Source: Ilyonectria destructans
Lineage: Eukaryota > Ascomycota > Sordariomycetes > Hypocreales > Nectriaceae
DNA: 64,000 nt
NCBI GenBank assembly: GCA_020740775.1
Contig: JAHEWK010000002.1
Location: 5,766,001 to 5,830,000, forward strand
Direction: 5' to 3'
Shown: positions 1 to 11,168 of the stretch, in pieces
Position numbering within the stretch: position 1 is the stretch's first letter
Layout of the letters: every line of letters starts with the position of its first letter
The notes under the pieces: model-generated
Database searches by the model: none
Seen by the model: only the letters and a program-made list of their open reading frames with translations
What the model was told of the DNA's origin: nothing
Made by a program: the position numbers and the translations under genes

Positions 1-230
1 AACAAAACCCCAGGACAACTCGGAACAGCCTCACCTGCCACCAGGGAGATGCCCTGACCGTCGCAAGGGCGACCACGACGCGTGCACTCGGCACACTTCG
101 AGTGGCCCTCCTTCATTACGCACTTCAAGTTCCGCGGCGAACAGTAGGAACAAGGCATGACGACGAAACCCGTAGTAGCAATCAAGACTGCCTGCGCTTT
201 TCGGTTTCTCGTGGATTTAGCTGTAGACAT
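1..230 (-). CDS. 5' end of a reiterated fungal cysteine-motif gene (partial)
   Basis: An open frame starts at an ATG at 230 and runs leftwards off the window, giving 76 visible residues. The N-terminus is basic (MSTAKSTRNRKAQ) and is followed by a compact cysteine motif: P-C-S-Y-C, a third Cys seven residues on, then K-C-A-E-C and R-P-C-D. This C-x2-C...C-x2-C...C-D pattern is typical of short zinc-cluster-like reading frames found in many copies in Sordariomycete genomes, often beside transposons. It is not a canonical Zn2Cys6 spacing. The gene abuts the AT-rich repeat block, which fits a subtelomeric or transposon-rich setting. Function unknown. The rest of the protein lies outside the window, so I cannot say whether the copy is intact. 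Confidence 0.6.
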   Translation of the reverse strand, partial: MSTAKSTRNRKAQAVLIATTGFVVMPCSYCSPRNLKCVMKEGHSKCAECTRRGRPCDGQGISLVAGEAVPSCPGVL

Positions 231-860
231 GTCGTCAGCAAACCATGAGGGGAATACAGGACTAAGTGCGAACGCACGAAGGAAATTTGAAACAGGCCTG
301 GTAGCTGGCCTTGGGGACAAGGACCAACGGAGGGGAGACATCGTGTTACGACCCGTGCCGCGTAGACGCCTGGCGTCACGTGCACCCCACAAATTTCCCC
401 CAATCAAATACACCTCACTGCGGCTCACGCCGTACTAAAGGACTCACCCGTGAGCCTCTACGGCTCACGCGTGAGCCTCTCCGGCTCACCTGCGATTCCA
501 AGGCTCACCGCCGTGAGCCTCACCTATCATTCTAGTATATAGACACACGTTCATTAGCACTTTCCTAGACTCTTAGCTACCTCAGCTATCAATACAACTT
601 GGTTACCTCAATCACCTTGACTCGCTACGCATCACGGTGCTTGACTATTACCAGACGTAACATTTACCCAGTAAGTGACGCCCTAACCGATCTGCTAACA
701 TAAACCTACGGTTTATCCACCAGCAACCCGTCTCTCGCCTACCCTATACCACGTATACGGCAGTCCAGAGAACACGACCGTTACATTGTATACTTCCTGT
801 AGTATATAGAGCTCTTACTGGGAGTTCTGCTTCTCCTAGCTCTTAGCCTATCTATTACTC
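231..860. other. Gene-free stretch upstream of the cysteine-motif gene
   Basis: About 630 bp of moderate GC content with no convincing coding frame on either strand. It contains the hairpin repeats described separately at 450-519. The 5' flank of the minus-strand cysteine-motif gene lies here, so it may carry its promoter. From about 860 the composition switches abruptly to very AT-rich sequence. Confidence 0.5.
450..519. repeat. Three GTGAGCC/GGCTCAC hairpin units
   Basis: Three perfect 7-bp inverted repeats lie in tandem: GTGAGCC at 450-456 with GGCTCAC at 462-468 (loop TCTAC), GTGAGCC at 471-477 with GGCTCAC at 483-489 (loop TCTCC), and the reverse order GGCTCAC at 502-508 with GTGAGCC at 513-519 (loop CGCC). 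The first two units are near-identical 21-bp direct repeats. They could be a transposon-end or minisatellite structure. No function can be assigned. Confidence 0.7.
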
Positions 861-3769
861 TATTATAAAGGGTGAGGGTGGTTTTTTATCTGTATTTAAA
901 CCACTTTATATTATTCTTAGTCTTTAGCTTATCTGCTGGTTTATTATTAAAAGTTGAATCTATCTTTATATATTCTGTAGAAGCAGCTATAGATAGTTCT
1001 TTTTTTTTAGCTGTACTCTGCATAATCTCTATTGCTGCAATCTATTATAAATGTTTCTTTATAAATATTATTAGATATAGGGATAGATATGTATTTTTTC
1101 TTTATTCTTTATATATAGAGAGAACCTTTCCTTATTTTGTATTCCTTCTTTATTTTCTATCTGCTTAATATTACAGTAGTTTCATTTTATTAGTCGGGTA
1201 TAGATTTCTCTTCCCTAATTATCCCGAGCTAGTTCTCTATTTCCCTTCACTAAGTATTATCATCAGATAATTCGTTATATTTAGATTTTCCTAGTTAGAA
1301 GTATTTTCATTCTTGCGGGAAATATCTCTATTCTTCCCGCACTTAGTGCTAAAGGTGCACCTTAATTTTCATATAGATTCAGCATTCCTAGTACTGGCAA
1401 TCCTAAGGGTCCTATAATCCTTATATATACTATTATAGGAATCTAATTATCTTAGCTTCCAGAATAATAATATAGTACTTAGGGTATCTATTAGTATTTT
1501 TATAGTACTCTATATCGTACTTTATATATAGTTGGATAATAGAAATTCCTAGTAGCCTTAGGGGGTAACAGTTATAAGTCTATTTATTCTTTAAGTAGTA
1601 GTAGTATTATAGGTAGTAGTATAAAATCTATAAGATCTAGTTATATCCTTCTATACTGGGGTAGAGAATAGAGTTATCCCTAAACTCTCCTCTGGATTCC
1701 ACTATACAGTCTCTTATTTTATATCTTATTATTATATAAAGGTAGATAGACTTATATCTTTTGGTATTCTATTATTCCCTTATGAGTTATTAGTATATAG
1801 CTTCCTTATTTTCCTATTATTATTTGCCTTACTTATTAAGTATAGCCTTATCCTACTATAGTTTCTCTATTATTATTTAGCCTGTTTCTTCTGGAGTGCT
1901 GGATATATACTCTTCTGTATAGAGGTCCAGTCTTTCTTTATTGCTAGGGTTAGGGTATTTATTCCTAATATTATAATTATCTAGCTATCTATCCGAAATA
2001 TCATTTTAGGTATTCAGTACTTTTAGTAATCCTCTTTAGTAGGTTTCTAGTTACTTTTCTTGTTATACTATAGCTATTATTCTTAGTCTGACTGCTATTA
2101 ATTTAATTATTAGTAGTTCTGGAACTGGTATCTATTCTGTCTGTTTTTCCTGCCTATTTACTCTTAAGGTAGGTTCTTCTGGGTGTAGTGCTTCTACTTC
2201 TTCTTAGGATAAGTATTACTTTCAGCTGGGTAGATATATAGGCCAGCTTGGGCCAGAGTGCTTGTATGCACCTTATATTATAGCGATAGTTTATATTTGT
2301 ACTGCTGTTTCTATTTCTTTCTATCTCTAGATAGTATTTAATAATTATTATTCAGTAGGTATAGGTTGGAATTGTTATTCCTTTTTAGGTTTACGGTATT
2401 CTTATGCAAAGTATTCCTTCTTGTTGCAGTTATAGTATATAATATCCTTCTTATCTTGGGGCTGCCTTTATGCGGCTTTAAGTTCTATGGGTCCAGTATA
2501 TATCCCCTAAGAGGTATTTCTATAAGAGTTGCCCTATTGGCTACCTCTCTGTCCTCTATTATTCCCTTATTAGTTGGGGTAATAGGGATTATATAGAGTA
2601 TCTTAACCTCTTTAGTATATTACAGCTTTCTCCCTATATCTTTTATACTGTTATTTATCGATTTTAATAGCTATAGTAATATATTTTATAAGGATATTAG
2701 GTCAGTCAGCTTTATAGAGCTTATCTTTAACTTTATCCTTTAGTTTCTAATAGAATATTTCTATAAGTATCTTATTCTTTCAGTCTAACTTAAAGATAAC
2801 TTATTAAAGTGTAATAGTATAGGCAGCAGTAAATTGGATTTATTTAAGTATATAAATTTTTACGGCTATCTATCTTTCTTTATTAACTATTCTGAATATA
2901 TCTTTAAGGGCTACTTTAAAGTTTTCCCAATCTGTAAATAGATTAACTGTATTTTAGTTCTAGTTGGCCTTATTATTATTAAGGAAGTTTTTAAGGATAG
3001 ATTTAAACTAATTCTTTATATTACTGGATATCAGATTGCTTATAAATAGCAGTTATAATTCTATAGATACTAACTGTTATAGATACTACTAAAAGTATTC
3101 TTTTATTCTAATAATAAAGAGTATAATATCACTAGGTATCCTATTAAACTTCTCTAATAGTAGTAGTTTTATTACTTCCCCTGGGTTGTATTTAGTATTT
3201 CCGGCAATTAGTGCTGGTATATTCTGCACTTACTGCTATAGAGTGCAGACTAGATTATACAGCTGCTTAACTTCGGCTGCTATATTGGTATTATTTGCTA
3301 GAGCTATATAGGCTGGTAGTGCAGGTATATTACTTAGGATAGTAGGAGTTCAGTTAGTTCTAAATATCTTAATAGTATAAGATATTACTTAATAGTTAAT
3401 ATAAATAACCTTTCTAAATAAGAGCTATTAATATATAATAGTTATACTCTCTAGACTGCTATATATATAGTATAGAGTAGTCAAAAGGGTAGTTACTAGT
3501 AGATAAACTGTAGGTTTATATTAGCAGATAGATTAAAGTATTACTTATTAGGTAAATATTATATCTGGTAATAGTTAAGTATAGTAATATATAGTAAGTT
3601 AAGGTAATTAAGATAATTAAGTTATATTAATAGCTAAGTAGCTGCTTATAGTGAATATACACTACTTGGTCGTCTATATACTGGGGTGATCAAGTGTAAT
3701 TACCGTATAAGTAATTATAATGACTGGTGATTAGAGGTAATTACAGAGTGATTATATATGGCTAAACTA

Positions 3770-3875
3770 TATTCCGTTCCGGGAGGCTGAGAAAAGTGGG
3801 GCTGCGCCTGGGGCCTGATGCAGGTTGCAGCCAGGCTGTGACAAATTACCCAGAGGGTCTCAGCCTTTTTATAGA
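3770..3875. repeat. GC-rich island inside the AT-rich block, possible transposon end
   Basis: A block of about 100 bp with normal GC content stands out within the AT-rich region. It reads GGGAGGCTGAGAAAAGTGGG, followed by a tract rich in GCAGCC/GGCTG and AAATTACCCAGAGGG. It is flanked by AATTAC/GTAATTA-type short repeats at about 3690-3760. It looks like a preserved terminal or subterminal part of a DNA transposon, but I cannot name the family and found no matching inverted copy in the window. Confidence 0.3.
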
Positions 3876-6283
3876 CAATTTGCTTAAAATCCAGCTATTG
3901 TATTAAGATAATATATATACTATTAGAAAGCCTAAAATTCCAGCTTTCTTATGGTACTGTATTTGTCCTTATGGGTACTTTCCTTATTGAGTAATATTGA
4001 TTCCAAATAGTGTATACTTTAAAATTAACTGATTTTAAAGCGCGGATAGATTAATAAGCTGATTCGGGCTGATTAGTCATACAGTATGAATATCAGTAAT
4101 AATACTGTATTTTAGTATCTTCTTATAAGAATTTTTATAGGATTTTTAAGCTATATTTTAAAGCTTAAAGCTTAAAGCTTAATCTTATAAAGAAGTTATA
4201 AAGTTATATATTTATAGACTTTAACAAATAGAAAAGGCAGTATTAATAGAAATATATTCTAGAATAAATTAGTTATAATAATTAGATAAAAAGTATATAA
4301 TTAGACTATTTAATAACTTAAGATAGTTAGAATCTAAATATATATCCTACTAATAGCCCTACTATTATAGCTTCTATAGGGATATTAAGTTATAAGAAAA
4401 GTTAGAGTAATAAACTATATTATTTAAAGTAATAACCTTAAGGCTCTTAAGTCTATTAGTTATAATATTAACTTTACTATATTCTTAAATTTAAATTTTA
4501 TATTCTTTAGTAATAAGAATATTAAGAGATTTAGTAGGCTGATATTCTAAAAACTAGCTAATCTTATTAAAAATATAAATTATAGTCCTAAAGTTAAAAA
4601 TAGCTAATATCTATAGTAGATATTTTAATATTAAGAAGATTACTCTAATTAAGAATATTAAGTTATTATAGCAGCTAACTTTCTAATTTAATTAATTTAG
4701 CTTAAAAGGTCCAGCTTTAAAGCTAATAAATTAGTTTTTTTACTCTTAATTAGAAAGTTAATATATAATCTTATTCTTAATAATAAAGTTAATTTTAAAT
4801 TAGATTAGAATCTTTATTAGAAAGATATAATAGTATTTCTTCTAGATATACTATTTACCTCTATAGACTTTATAGATTATAGTATTCTTATTCTAATTAT
4901 TATTAGACTTAATCTTCTTCTTATTATTTAGGCCGGCTTAATTAAATTAGTATTTTTTACCCTTAGATTAAAATAATCTAGCTAGAGGGTCTTTTTTTTT
5001 CTTTTTTTTATTCTAACTTAAGTTATAATTCTTATTATCTTTCTAATTAGACTTCTTACTATAGATTAAACTAAAAGCCTTTTTATTAACTTAACTTTAG
5101 ACTTTAGCTGGCTTTTATAGACTTTAGTAGTTAATCTTAATATATAGAGTTTTTATTATAAACTGAATCTTTAAGTTTTTATCTTTTAGTTTCTCTTAAT
5201 AAATTTCTTAAAAAGTTAAGATTTAGCTTAATAAAATTAATTTAATAGTATTATATAGGCTATAAAATTATATATTAAAGTTATCTAAATTTTTAATCCC
5301 TTTTATTTAAACTTTCTATATAGCCTACTCTTAATCTATAAGTTAATAAGAGAATTTCTTAAATATTTTAGATATTAAAAATAGAATTTTTTAATATTTA
5401 GCTAAAGCTTTATTTTACTATTTAATTATTATAGCTTTAATATTATCTCTTAAATTAAAATATTAAATTTAAAAAGTTCAGTAGGAATAATAAAAGCTAG
5501 CTATTAGTTCCTTAGAAGTAATCTTTAGGACTTAAGCTTTAAGCTTTTTAAATAATTATTATTAAAGTAGATATTCCTAATAGTTTTAATTATAGTTCTT
5601 ATAGTCAGACTAATAGAAAGCTTTATTTTTAATAGTTAGATTTTTAATAAATTAAATTAACTCTATAGAATTAATTAATTTAGAAATAATAATTAGAATT
5701 ATAAATAAAATCTAACTAAATAACTATTAAATTTAAAGTATTTTAAGCTTAATTTAATATATAGGAATTTAGTAGAAATAGCTACTAAAGGTTAATCTAA
5801 TTAGCTTTTCTAACTGCTTATCTTCTTAATTTAAATTAACTATATTTTAAATCTTAACTATAAATATTTTAGCTTAAAAGACTTTATTCTAATTAATTTA
5901 ATCTTTAAAAGTCTTAAGAAGAATATTTTTAATAGTAATTATATTTTCTAATATTATATTATTCTTAAGGTAGATAAGATTAAATAGAATTAATAGAAAA
6001 ATTAATCTTAAAATAGATTATAAAAGCTATATAGATTATAGTATAAATAGCTTTATTATAGAAATCTAACTGTTAATTAATAGATCCAATACAGTTAATT
6101 TAATTATTATAATATTATTTAAATTAATTATAATAATTCTAATCGATCCGGGTTATCTAGATCAGCCGGATAAGGGGGTCTTTTAGTCTCGTCATTATGA
6201 CTAAAGACCAGATATCAATCTACTGAGGGTTTCCTTGTACAGGGTCTCTCTCCAACAGTAGTTATAAATAATGAAGATAAATA

Positions 6284-6307
6284 TTTAGCACTATATATAG
6301 TGCTAAA
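6284..6307. repeat. Perfect 24-bp palindrome
   Basis: TTTAGCACTATA at 6284-6295 is followed immediately by its exact reverse complement TATAGTGCTAAA at 6296-6307. It lies at the right end of the AT-rich block, shortly before the composition returns to normal. It may mark a transposon end or a cruciform-forming breakpoint. Confidence 0.7.
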
Positions 6308-6752
6308 AGAGAAAGTAGTTAAATAATAAGTTAAGCAATCTGAATCTTCTCATGTCAACAATATCTTACCCCCTTTCAGGATATGGGGAGCAATGGGAAA
6401 CAATAGGCAGTAGAGGCGGCGCTTAGTTCCGTCATGGTAAGCGGTACCAATGATTTTGTATAGGTCGTGGAAGGTCATCTCGGTGCGAGAGCAAGCCTTC
6501 GCAATGCCTCCCCTTTGAGAATAACCACCGGAGCGCCGCGCTCGTATCGATGGGGGGAAGATACCCCGAAGGTCCCCCCGTCTCAAGCACCCCAAGCTGA
6601 TTGTGAAGGCCTCAAAATAAGGTTCACCTGAATAAACAGCCTTCCCCTAGTCGGTTTCGGATGTCGTCGAGGGTGGTACGCGACCCGCCTACAGAACGGC
6701 GATTGGTGGTCAGCACCCCCCCTTGGATCTCTGGAGGGCGGTAGCCAAAACT

Positions 6753-6759
6753 ATATAAA
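6753..6759 (+). promoter_or_regulatory. TATA box of the Hsp31-like gene
   Basis: TATATAA lies about 95 bp upstream of the ATG at 6853, in a normal-GC segment of about 500 bp between the repeat block and the gene. The spacing suits a fungal core promoter. Confidence 0.5.
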
Positions 6760-6852
6760 GCAAGCAACGAGTCACAGGGTTTGGAGTGGTGCAATTCCAA
6801 CCCAGAGAAGTTCTTTGCCGATTTTCACAACAGCAACCATTTCATAACCACC

Positions 6853-7734
6853 ATGTCGAGAGCGTCGGACCGTACCCCTGTCCCCGATCCAGCCGAGGCT
6901 GATGCCTTTTTCCCGTCCACGTTTTCTCTTACGCAGTACACGTCGCCCAAGACGGACTTCGAAGGCGCAAACTACCCAAATGCGTATAAATCCGGCAAGT
7001 GGAAAATTCTCCTCATCGCTACGCAGGAGCGTTATCTAAGAATGGCGGGCGCCGAGTTTTTCTCGACAGGTAACCATCCTGTTGAGATGCTTCTCCCGAT
7101 GGTCCACCTCGACGCCGCGGGTTTCAACATCGACATTGCCACAGTCTCGGGGGACCCTGTAAAGTTGGAGATGTGGGCGTTTCCAAAGGAAGACGAAGCT
7201 GTCAAAGGCATCTACCAGAAGTACAAGGAAAAGATTCGCAGCCCTCTCAACCTTCAGGAGGTGTGGGGCAATGGCTTCACGAAAGACACCCCATACATCG
7301 CAGTCTTCATCCCCGGAGGCCATGGCGTGTTGAATGGCGTCCCTTCCTCACTAACGGTCGGCAGCATCCTCCGCTGGGCCCATTGGAATGAACGCTACTA
7401 CATCACAATCTGTCACGGACCTGCGAGCATGCTTGCGGCCGACGTCGGTAAACCGGAGGGTAGCATGTTCATCTATAAAGGCTACAAGATAGTTGTCTTT
7501 CCCGATTCTTTAGACGCCGGCGCCAACATTGAAATTGGTTACATCCCGGGCAAGATGGAGTGGCTCGTTGGGGAGCGCCTTCGGAAACTTGGTGTCGAGA
7601 CCCTGAACGAAGGGATCACCGGGGAGACGCACCAGGACCGCTATGTCCTCACGGGCGACTCCCCACTGGCATCTAACAACCTGGGAAAGCTTGCGGCCCA
7701 TGTTCTTCTTGAGGACGTGGCCAAGCGCAACTAA
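6853..7734 (+). CDS. Hsp31/HchA-type DJ-1 superfamily protein (glyoxalase III-like)
   Basis: A 293-aa intronless protein of the DJ-1/PfpI superfamily, closest by pattern to Hsp31/HchA, which convert methylglyoxal to lactate without cofactor and act as stress chaperones. Visible signatures are [14 protein letters not shown] (41-54), the metal-site segment STGNHPVE (71-78), the oxyanion segment PGGHG (154-158), the nucleophile elbow ICHGP with Cys187-His188, and the C-terminal [16 protein letters not shown]. Length fits the family. The ATG at 6853 sits in ACCACCATG; the frame is open upstream but has no earlier ATG. A TATA box lies at 6753. Likely cytosolic. Methylglyoxal detoxification is inferred from family, not shown. 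Confidence 0.9.
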   Translation: MSRASDRTPVPDPAEADAFFPSTFSLTQYTSPKTDFEGANYPNAYKSGKWKILLIATQERYLRMAGAEFFSTGNHPVEMLLPMVHLDAAGFNIDIATVSGDPVKLEMWAFPKEDEAVKGIYQKYKEKIRSPLNLQEVWGNGFTKDTPYIAVFIPGGHGVLNGVPSSLTVGSILRWAHWNERYYITICHGPASMLAADVGKPEGSMFIYKGYKIVVFPDSLDAGANIEIGYIPGKMEWLVGERLRKLGVETLNEGITGETHQDRYVLTGDSPLASNNLGKLAAHVLLEDVAKRN

Positions 7735-8412
7735 TCTCTCGTCTGTTGGATGTCGGGTGTTGCATTCTGAGGGACAATGGTAGAGACAGCCTGATGAAAA
7801 AAGATTGGACAGCCACGGGCCAAAAACTGGAGATTGCCTATTCTGCGAAAATCGAGCCGCCTACCGGCCAATAAGATTGATTTTGTAAAAAGTCATTGAC
7901 CTTGTCTTTGTATTGAAATGCTGCGATCGAGGCCCCTTGAAGTTCTGTCCTTGCGCTCACGAAGAGGCGCAACTGTTGCTATATACAGTAATGTTCTGAA
8001 GAAGCTGATCTGCTGGAAGAGGGGGTGACGGCAACGCGATGGGTTCGTGGGTGGCTGAACTTTGTGATTCAGTCGCAATACTACGGCCCTCATGGTGGAA
8101 TGGTCTCCTCGGCCGTCGCTCAAGATCTTCTGTCGCCTCGCTTTCAACGTCGCCGTTAGATGTGGGCCATTTCCAGCGCAGTGCCTGCGCAAATAATGGA
8201 CTGTCGGTCGGTGCGCCCTGGCGCTGGTGTTCCCACTTCATGTACACAGAAGCGGGTCGGGAGTCCGACGATGAGGGAATCAGATTGTGGTGGGCATTCA
8301 GCGGGATCGAAACGACGGGCGCAATTTAGTTTATTCTGGGCGGTGGCACTTTACACCCTGTAAGGGGGATACTTCCAGACCGACCCTGGAGTGTTTTCCA
8401 ACATGTACGATT
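7735..8412. other. Convergent intergenic region
   Basis: About 680 bp between the 3' ends of the Hsp31-like gene and the minus-strand SDR gene. Short frames exist on both strands but overlap each other and show no family pattern. I see no feature here apart from presumed 3' UTRs. Confidence 0.5.
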
Positions 8413-9330
8413 TCATCCAACGACATGATACTGTTTGACTATCTCTTCAACGGCATTATTGATATCCTTGCGCCGGTAGTTGCCGAGAATCTTGACATCT
8501 CCTGGGTCAGGCTCGTAAGAAATGACTCTGTCACCCGCAAAAAGAGCTGATCGAGGTAACATAGGGTGTTCTTCGTCCCTTGCCTGGATATTCACGTCGG
8601 TTTTCCGGACAGCCCTGAAAAATTTCTCGAAATAAGTCGCATAAGTAAAGTTCTCATCACCAATGAGAATAGTTCTCCCAGAAACTGCCGGCCCGTTCTC
8701 CAGGGCTCCCTCTATAGCCTCCGATAAGGACTGTGCCGAGATGAAGTTGAGTCCACCCACGGGCGCGGATTCAGGCAGCCCGAACTTCCCTTCTGCGTAT
8801 TGAACGTAGGCTTCGAACATGGGGACCTTCATGCCGGGCACTGTGCCGACAACGAAGGGAGGGTCAAGGCTGCAGGCGGAGAATGTAGATGTAGAGAGCT
8901 TCGCAACGCCCTCGGCAGCCAGTTTCCGAGATCGAATATATGTGTTCTCCTCGACCAAGTTTGGTAAAATATGTGGATAGGCGCTCCCAATGTGGATGAA
9001 ATGTTTGACGCCGGCAGACCGAGCGAGCTCAGCGAAGGCTGGTAGAGCCACGCCATTGGCACGGAGGAGATACTTGTCGGCATCCTCACCAGCAGGAACA
9101 TGCCGTCCATCGGCCCCAGCGGTGAACACCACGGCGTCAAACCACGTTAGCTGGTCCGGGGTGAGGTCGTTACCGAGGTAATCTCCTTTCAGAAAAGGGA
9201 ACGCTGCCAGAACTGGCACAGATTCTGGACGCCGGCGACCAGCGATAGTGACCACATGGCCCTTCGATTGGAGATAGAGGGCGGCATGCCCGCCGATCAT
9301 GCCCCCGCCGCCGACGACGAGTACCCTCAT
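8413..9330 (-). CDS. NAD(P)-binding atypical SDR / epimerase-dehydratase-like protein
   Basis: A 305-aa single-exon protein beginning MRVLVVGGGGMIGGHAAL, a Rossmann-fold dinucleotide motif at the very N-terminus, followed by AGRRR in the cofactor-specificity position. FTAGADGR, HIGSAYPHILPN and a Y-x-x-x-K-like YIRSRKLAAEG (about 129-139) fit extended/atypical short-chain dehydrogenases. Length agrees with NAD-dependent epimerase relatives. The ATG at 9330 is chosen because the frame above it has only a GTG. It is divergent from the SnoaL-like gene across 613 bp, which suggests co-regulation. It could act as an oxidoreductase, isomerase or nitrosylation-type sensor; the substrate is unknown. 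Confidence 0.85.
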   Translation of the reverse strand: MRVLVVGGGGMIGGHAALYLQSKGHVVTIAGRRRPESVPVLAAFPFLKGDYLGNDLTPDQLTWFDAVVFTAGADGRHVPAGEDADKYLLRANGVALPAFAELARSAGVKHFIHIGSAYPHILPNLVEENTYIRSRKLAAEGVAKLSTSTFSACSLDPPFVVGTVPGMKVPMFEAYVQYAEGKFGLPESAPVGGLNFISAQSLSEAIEGALENGPAVSGRTILIGDENFTYATYFEKFFRAVRKTDVNIQARDEEHPMLPRSALFAGDRVISYEPDPGDVKILGNYRRKDINNAVEEIVKQYHVVG

Positions 9331-9943
9331 GTTGAATAATGAGAGCACGGGTGAATGGTATTGTGAAGATTCCGCGCATCAAACGGGCTGGCAAGGGCCT
9401 TTTGTATGTGCCTCAACATCATCCACACGGACGTCTTGCGGACACTGAAACCGAACCGAACACCAGAAAACCCGCATTTCTCCGCTGTCTTGTGTTTCTT
9501 GCGGACTTTTCTAGCATAACGTTGAAACACCCCGCAGATGACAAATTCCGCCTGAAAACAAGTTAGCCCGCCTGATGGATTACGGGATACGAAGGTTCTC
9601 AGAGGGCAAGGACTCACCCCCTATTGATCATGGATTCGCCAGAAGCATCTTTTGGTGAGGGAATTGAAAGTGGGACGAAGTTCGGTGATATTACTCAACA
9701 TCTCGTCAGCTCAGCTACGCTCAATACGGCTCCGACGCGAGGTGTTGTTGATGCGTCCCAATTCCGCTACTTCCGTAGCCCTCCCGGACACGATCTGCCA
9801 AGGGAGCCTTCTCAGAGTGTCTATATATATCCCATTCTGCATTCAATATTGTAGCACATTGTAACCTTTGATTGTCAAGCGAGACAGACTTTGCAATATT
9901 ATTTAGGGATTCCCAGAGCTGAGCACCTGACCAGCAAATCACA
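9331..9943. promoter_or_regulatory. Bidirectional promoter, SDR / SnoaL-like pair
   Basis: A 613-bp region between two divergent starts. A TATA-like CTATATATAT is at 9821-9830, about 115 bp upstream of the SnoaL-like ATG. CCGC-containing elements (CCCGCATTTCTCCGC at about 9472-9486 and TTCCGCC near 9545) resemble the TCTCCGCA motifs found in region C promoters. Whether they are regulator sites is inference. Confidence 0.5.
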
Positions 9944-10393
9944 ATGGTTCAAACTACTTCTGACCACGAACTCATCCGAAATTGCATCGCACGCTATTGC
10001 ATCGGTATCGATCTGAGAGACTGGAACATCTTCTCCAAAGCCTTCCTTGACAATGCGAAGGTGCATTTCCCTGACCCCATTGGTACCATTGAAGGGGTCA
10101 CAGCACTTAGCGGGCGAGTGCAGAACATGGTCGGCAGTTTGCAAACACAGCATGCTCTGAACACGCAGCTCATCGAACTTACGGGCGAAAAGACTGCTCA
10201 AGCCACAACATATGGCAGGGCAATCCATTTTGGCGTGGGCAAGGATGAAGGCAAATGTGTAACTGCTTGGGGCATGTATCAGGACAATCTTGTCAAGGAC
10301 ATTTTCGACGGACGGGAGGATTGGAGGATCGCTGAGCGCAAGGTCATTTTCCAGGCGCCGCTCAGCGGCGACTTATCACTCATCCCGATGTAG
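9944..10393 (+). CDS. SnoaL-like / NTF2-fold small protein
   Basis: A 149-aa intronless protein. The N-terminus, HELIRNCIARYCIGIDLRDW, is the typical opening helix and 'x-Y-x-x-x-D-x-R-D-W' pattern of the SnoaL-like (SnoaL_4) NTF2 fold, followed by FLDNAKVHFPDP and an amphipathic strand series ending near Gly144. Members are cyclases, dehydratases or isomerases acting on small polyketides and aromatics, or ligand-binding proteins of unknown role. The ATG context is CACAATGG. It is divergent from the SDR gene and lies next to a regulator and an ABC transporter, so a role in small-molecule modification is plausible. No catalytic residues can be assigned with confidence. Confidence 0.8.
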   Translation: MVQTTSDHELIRNCIARYCIGIDLRDWNIFSKAFLDNAKVHFPDPIGTIEGVTALSGRVQNMVGSLQTQHALNTQLIELTGEKTAQATTYGRAIHFGVGKDEGKCVTAWGMYQDNLVKDIFDGREDWRIAERKVIFQAPLSGDLSLIPM

Positions 10394-11168
10394 CGATATC
10401 TTTTACGTCTACACTAGGGACCACCCTGGTAAGAATCCCTTCGCCGAGCCCTTTACTTCTGTTGGTACTAATATCAAGTCTTCTAGACTTAGGCTGGGAC
10501 ATGCCATGAACGGGCTATTAAGGGTGAAGAAGATTCAGGTCAAGAACAGTCGATGTGGCGAATATTATAGATCAGGACACACATGCTAGTTAACTGAGCG
10601 GCAGATATGCCACCATCGACCCGTACGCCTTCGGGACATCTTTGCTCCGTCTCATTTCTTTCTCCACAGCCGGCCTAACCGTGCCCGTGTTGACCTTGCT
10701 CTTGTCCACTTCCTCCGTGGGCTGGGCCAAGATCACGATCTCCACCATGTTAGACATGTTCCACCGCGACTGAGCGCGTCACCGCCGTCTTTCCCTTGTT
10801 CAAATCCAACGGATACAACGACTGATACAACGGTTGGACTGTCTCTTAAGGACTCTCTCACCGAATCAGCAGGCAAACAGCATGATAGTAGCGGGACTGG
10901 AAATACTTGTGTTTCCGGGATCCCCACGTATTCCGCTCCGCTCCGCAGCAACCGTAATGGATTGAGTCGGGTCTAAACCTTTCGCCATCTGTACTGGTCG
11001 CACAACCACGATGGCGAAGTAACTAAGCCAGGACCAAGAAAATCCAAGGAGAATGTTACTATGAACCGCTAAAGACACGGATTACGTGGCACGACATTTC
11101 CTTCGGGTCGGCGAGATCTCACCCGTGTGTACCAAGCAGCTCGTGAGCCGTAAGTGGCACGCTGCCTT
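10394..11168. other. Convergent intergenic region
   Basis: About 775 bp between the SnoaL-like gene and the 3' end of the minus-strand regulator. Small frames on both strands (for example 10733-10951 and 11086-11277) show no family pattern. I see no RNA gene or repeat. Confidence 0.45.

Larger units (their letters stand above)
860..6340. mobile_element. AT-rich, RIP-like transposon relics
   Basis: About 5.5 kb of extremely AT-rich sequence, full of TA dinucleotides and almost empty of TpG and CpA (for example 4560-4720). All reading frames are dense with stops, and no coding frame above about 100 codons survives. This is the expected footprint of repeat-induced point mutation on a repeated element. 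Short GC-richer islands remain at about 3770-3875 and 6140-6250. The original element type cannot be read; no reverse transcriptase or transposase motif is recognisable. More than one element may be present. The reading frames at 872-1168 and 2366-2596 are composition artefacts. Confidence 0.75.

Noticed and set aside
872..2596. Hydrophobic frames that look like membrane proteins in the AT-rich block
   Set aside because: TTT/TAT/CTT codons from AT-rich sequence always give hydrophobic translations; no start context and no homology pattern.
4159..4180. Tandem AAAGCTT repeats in the AT-rich block
   Set aside because: Three short copies in AT-rich DNA are not distinctive enough to be a feature.
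6350..6595. Minus-strand 81-codon frame at the right border of the AT-rich block
   Set aside because: No family pattern and no good neighbour context; it straddles the composition border and probably arises by chance.
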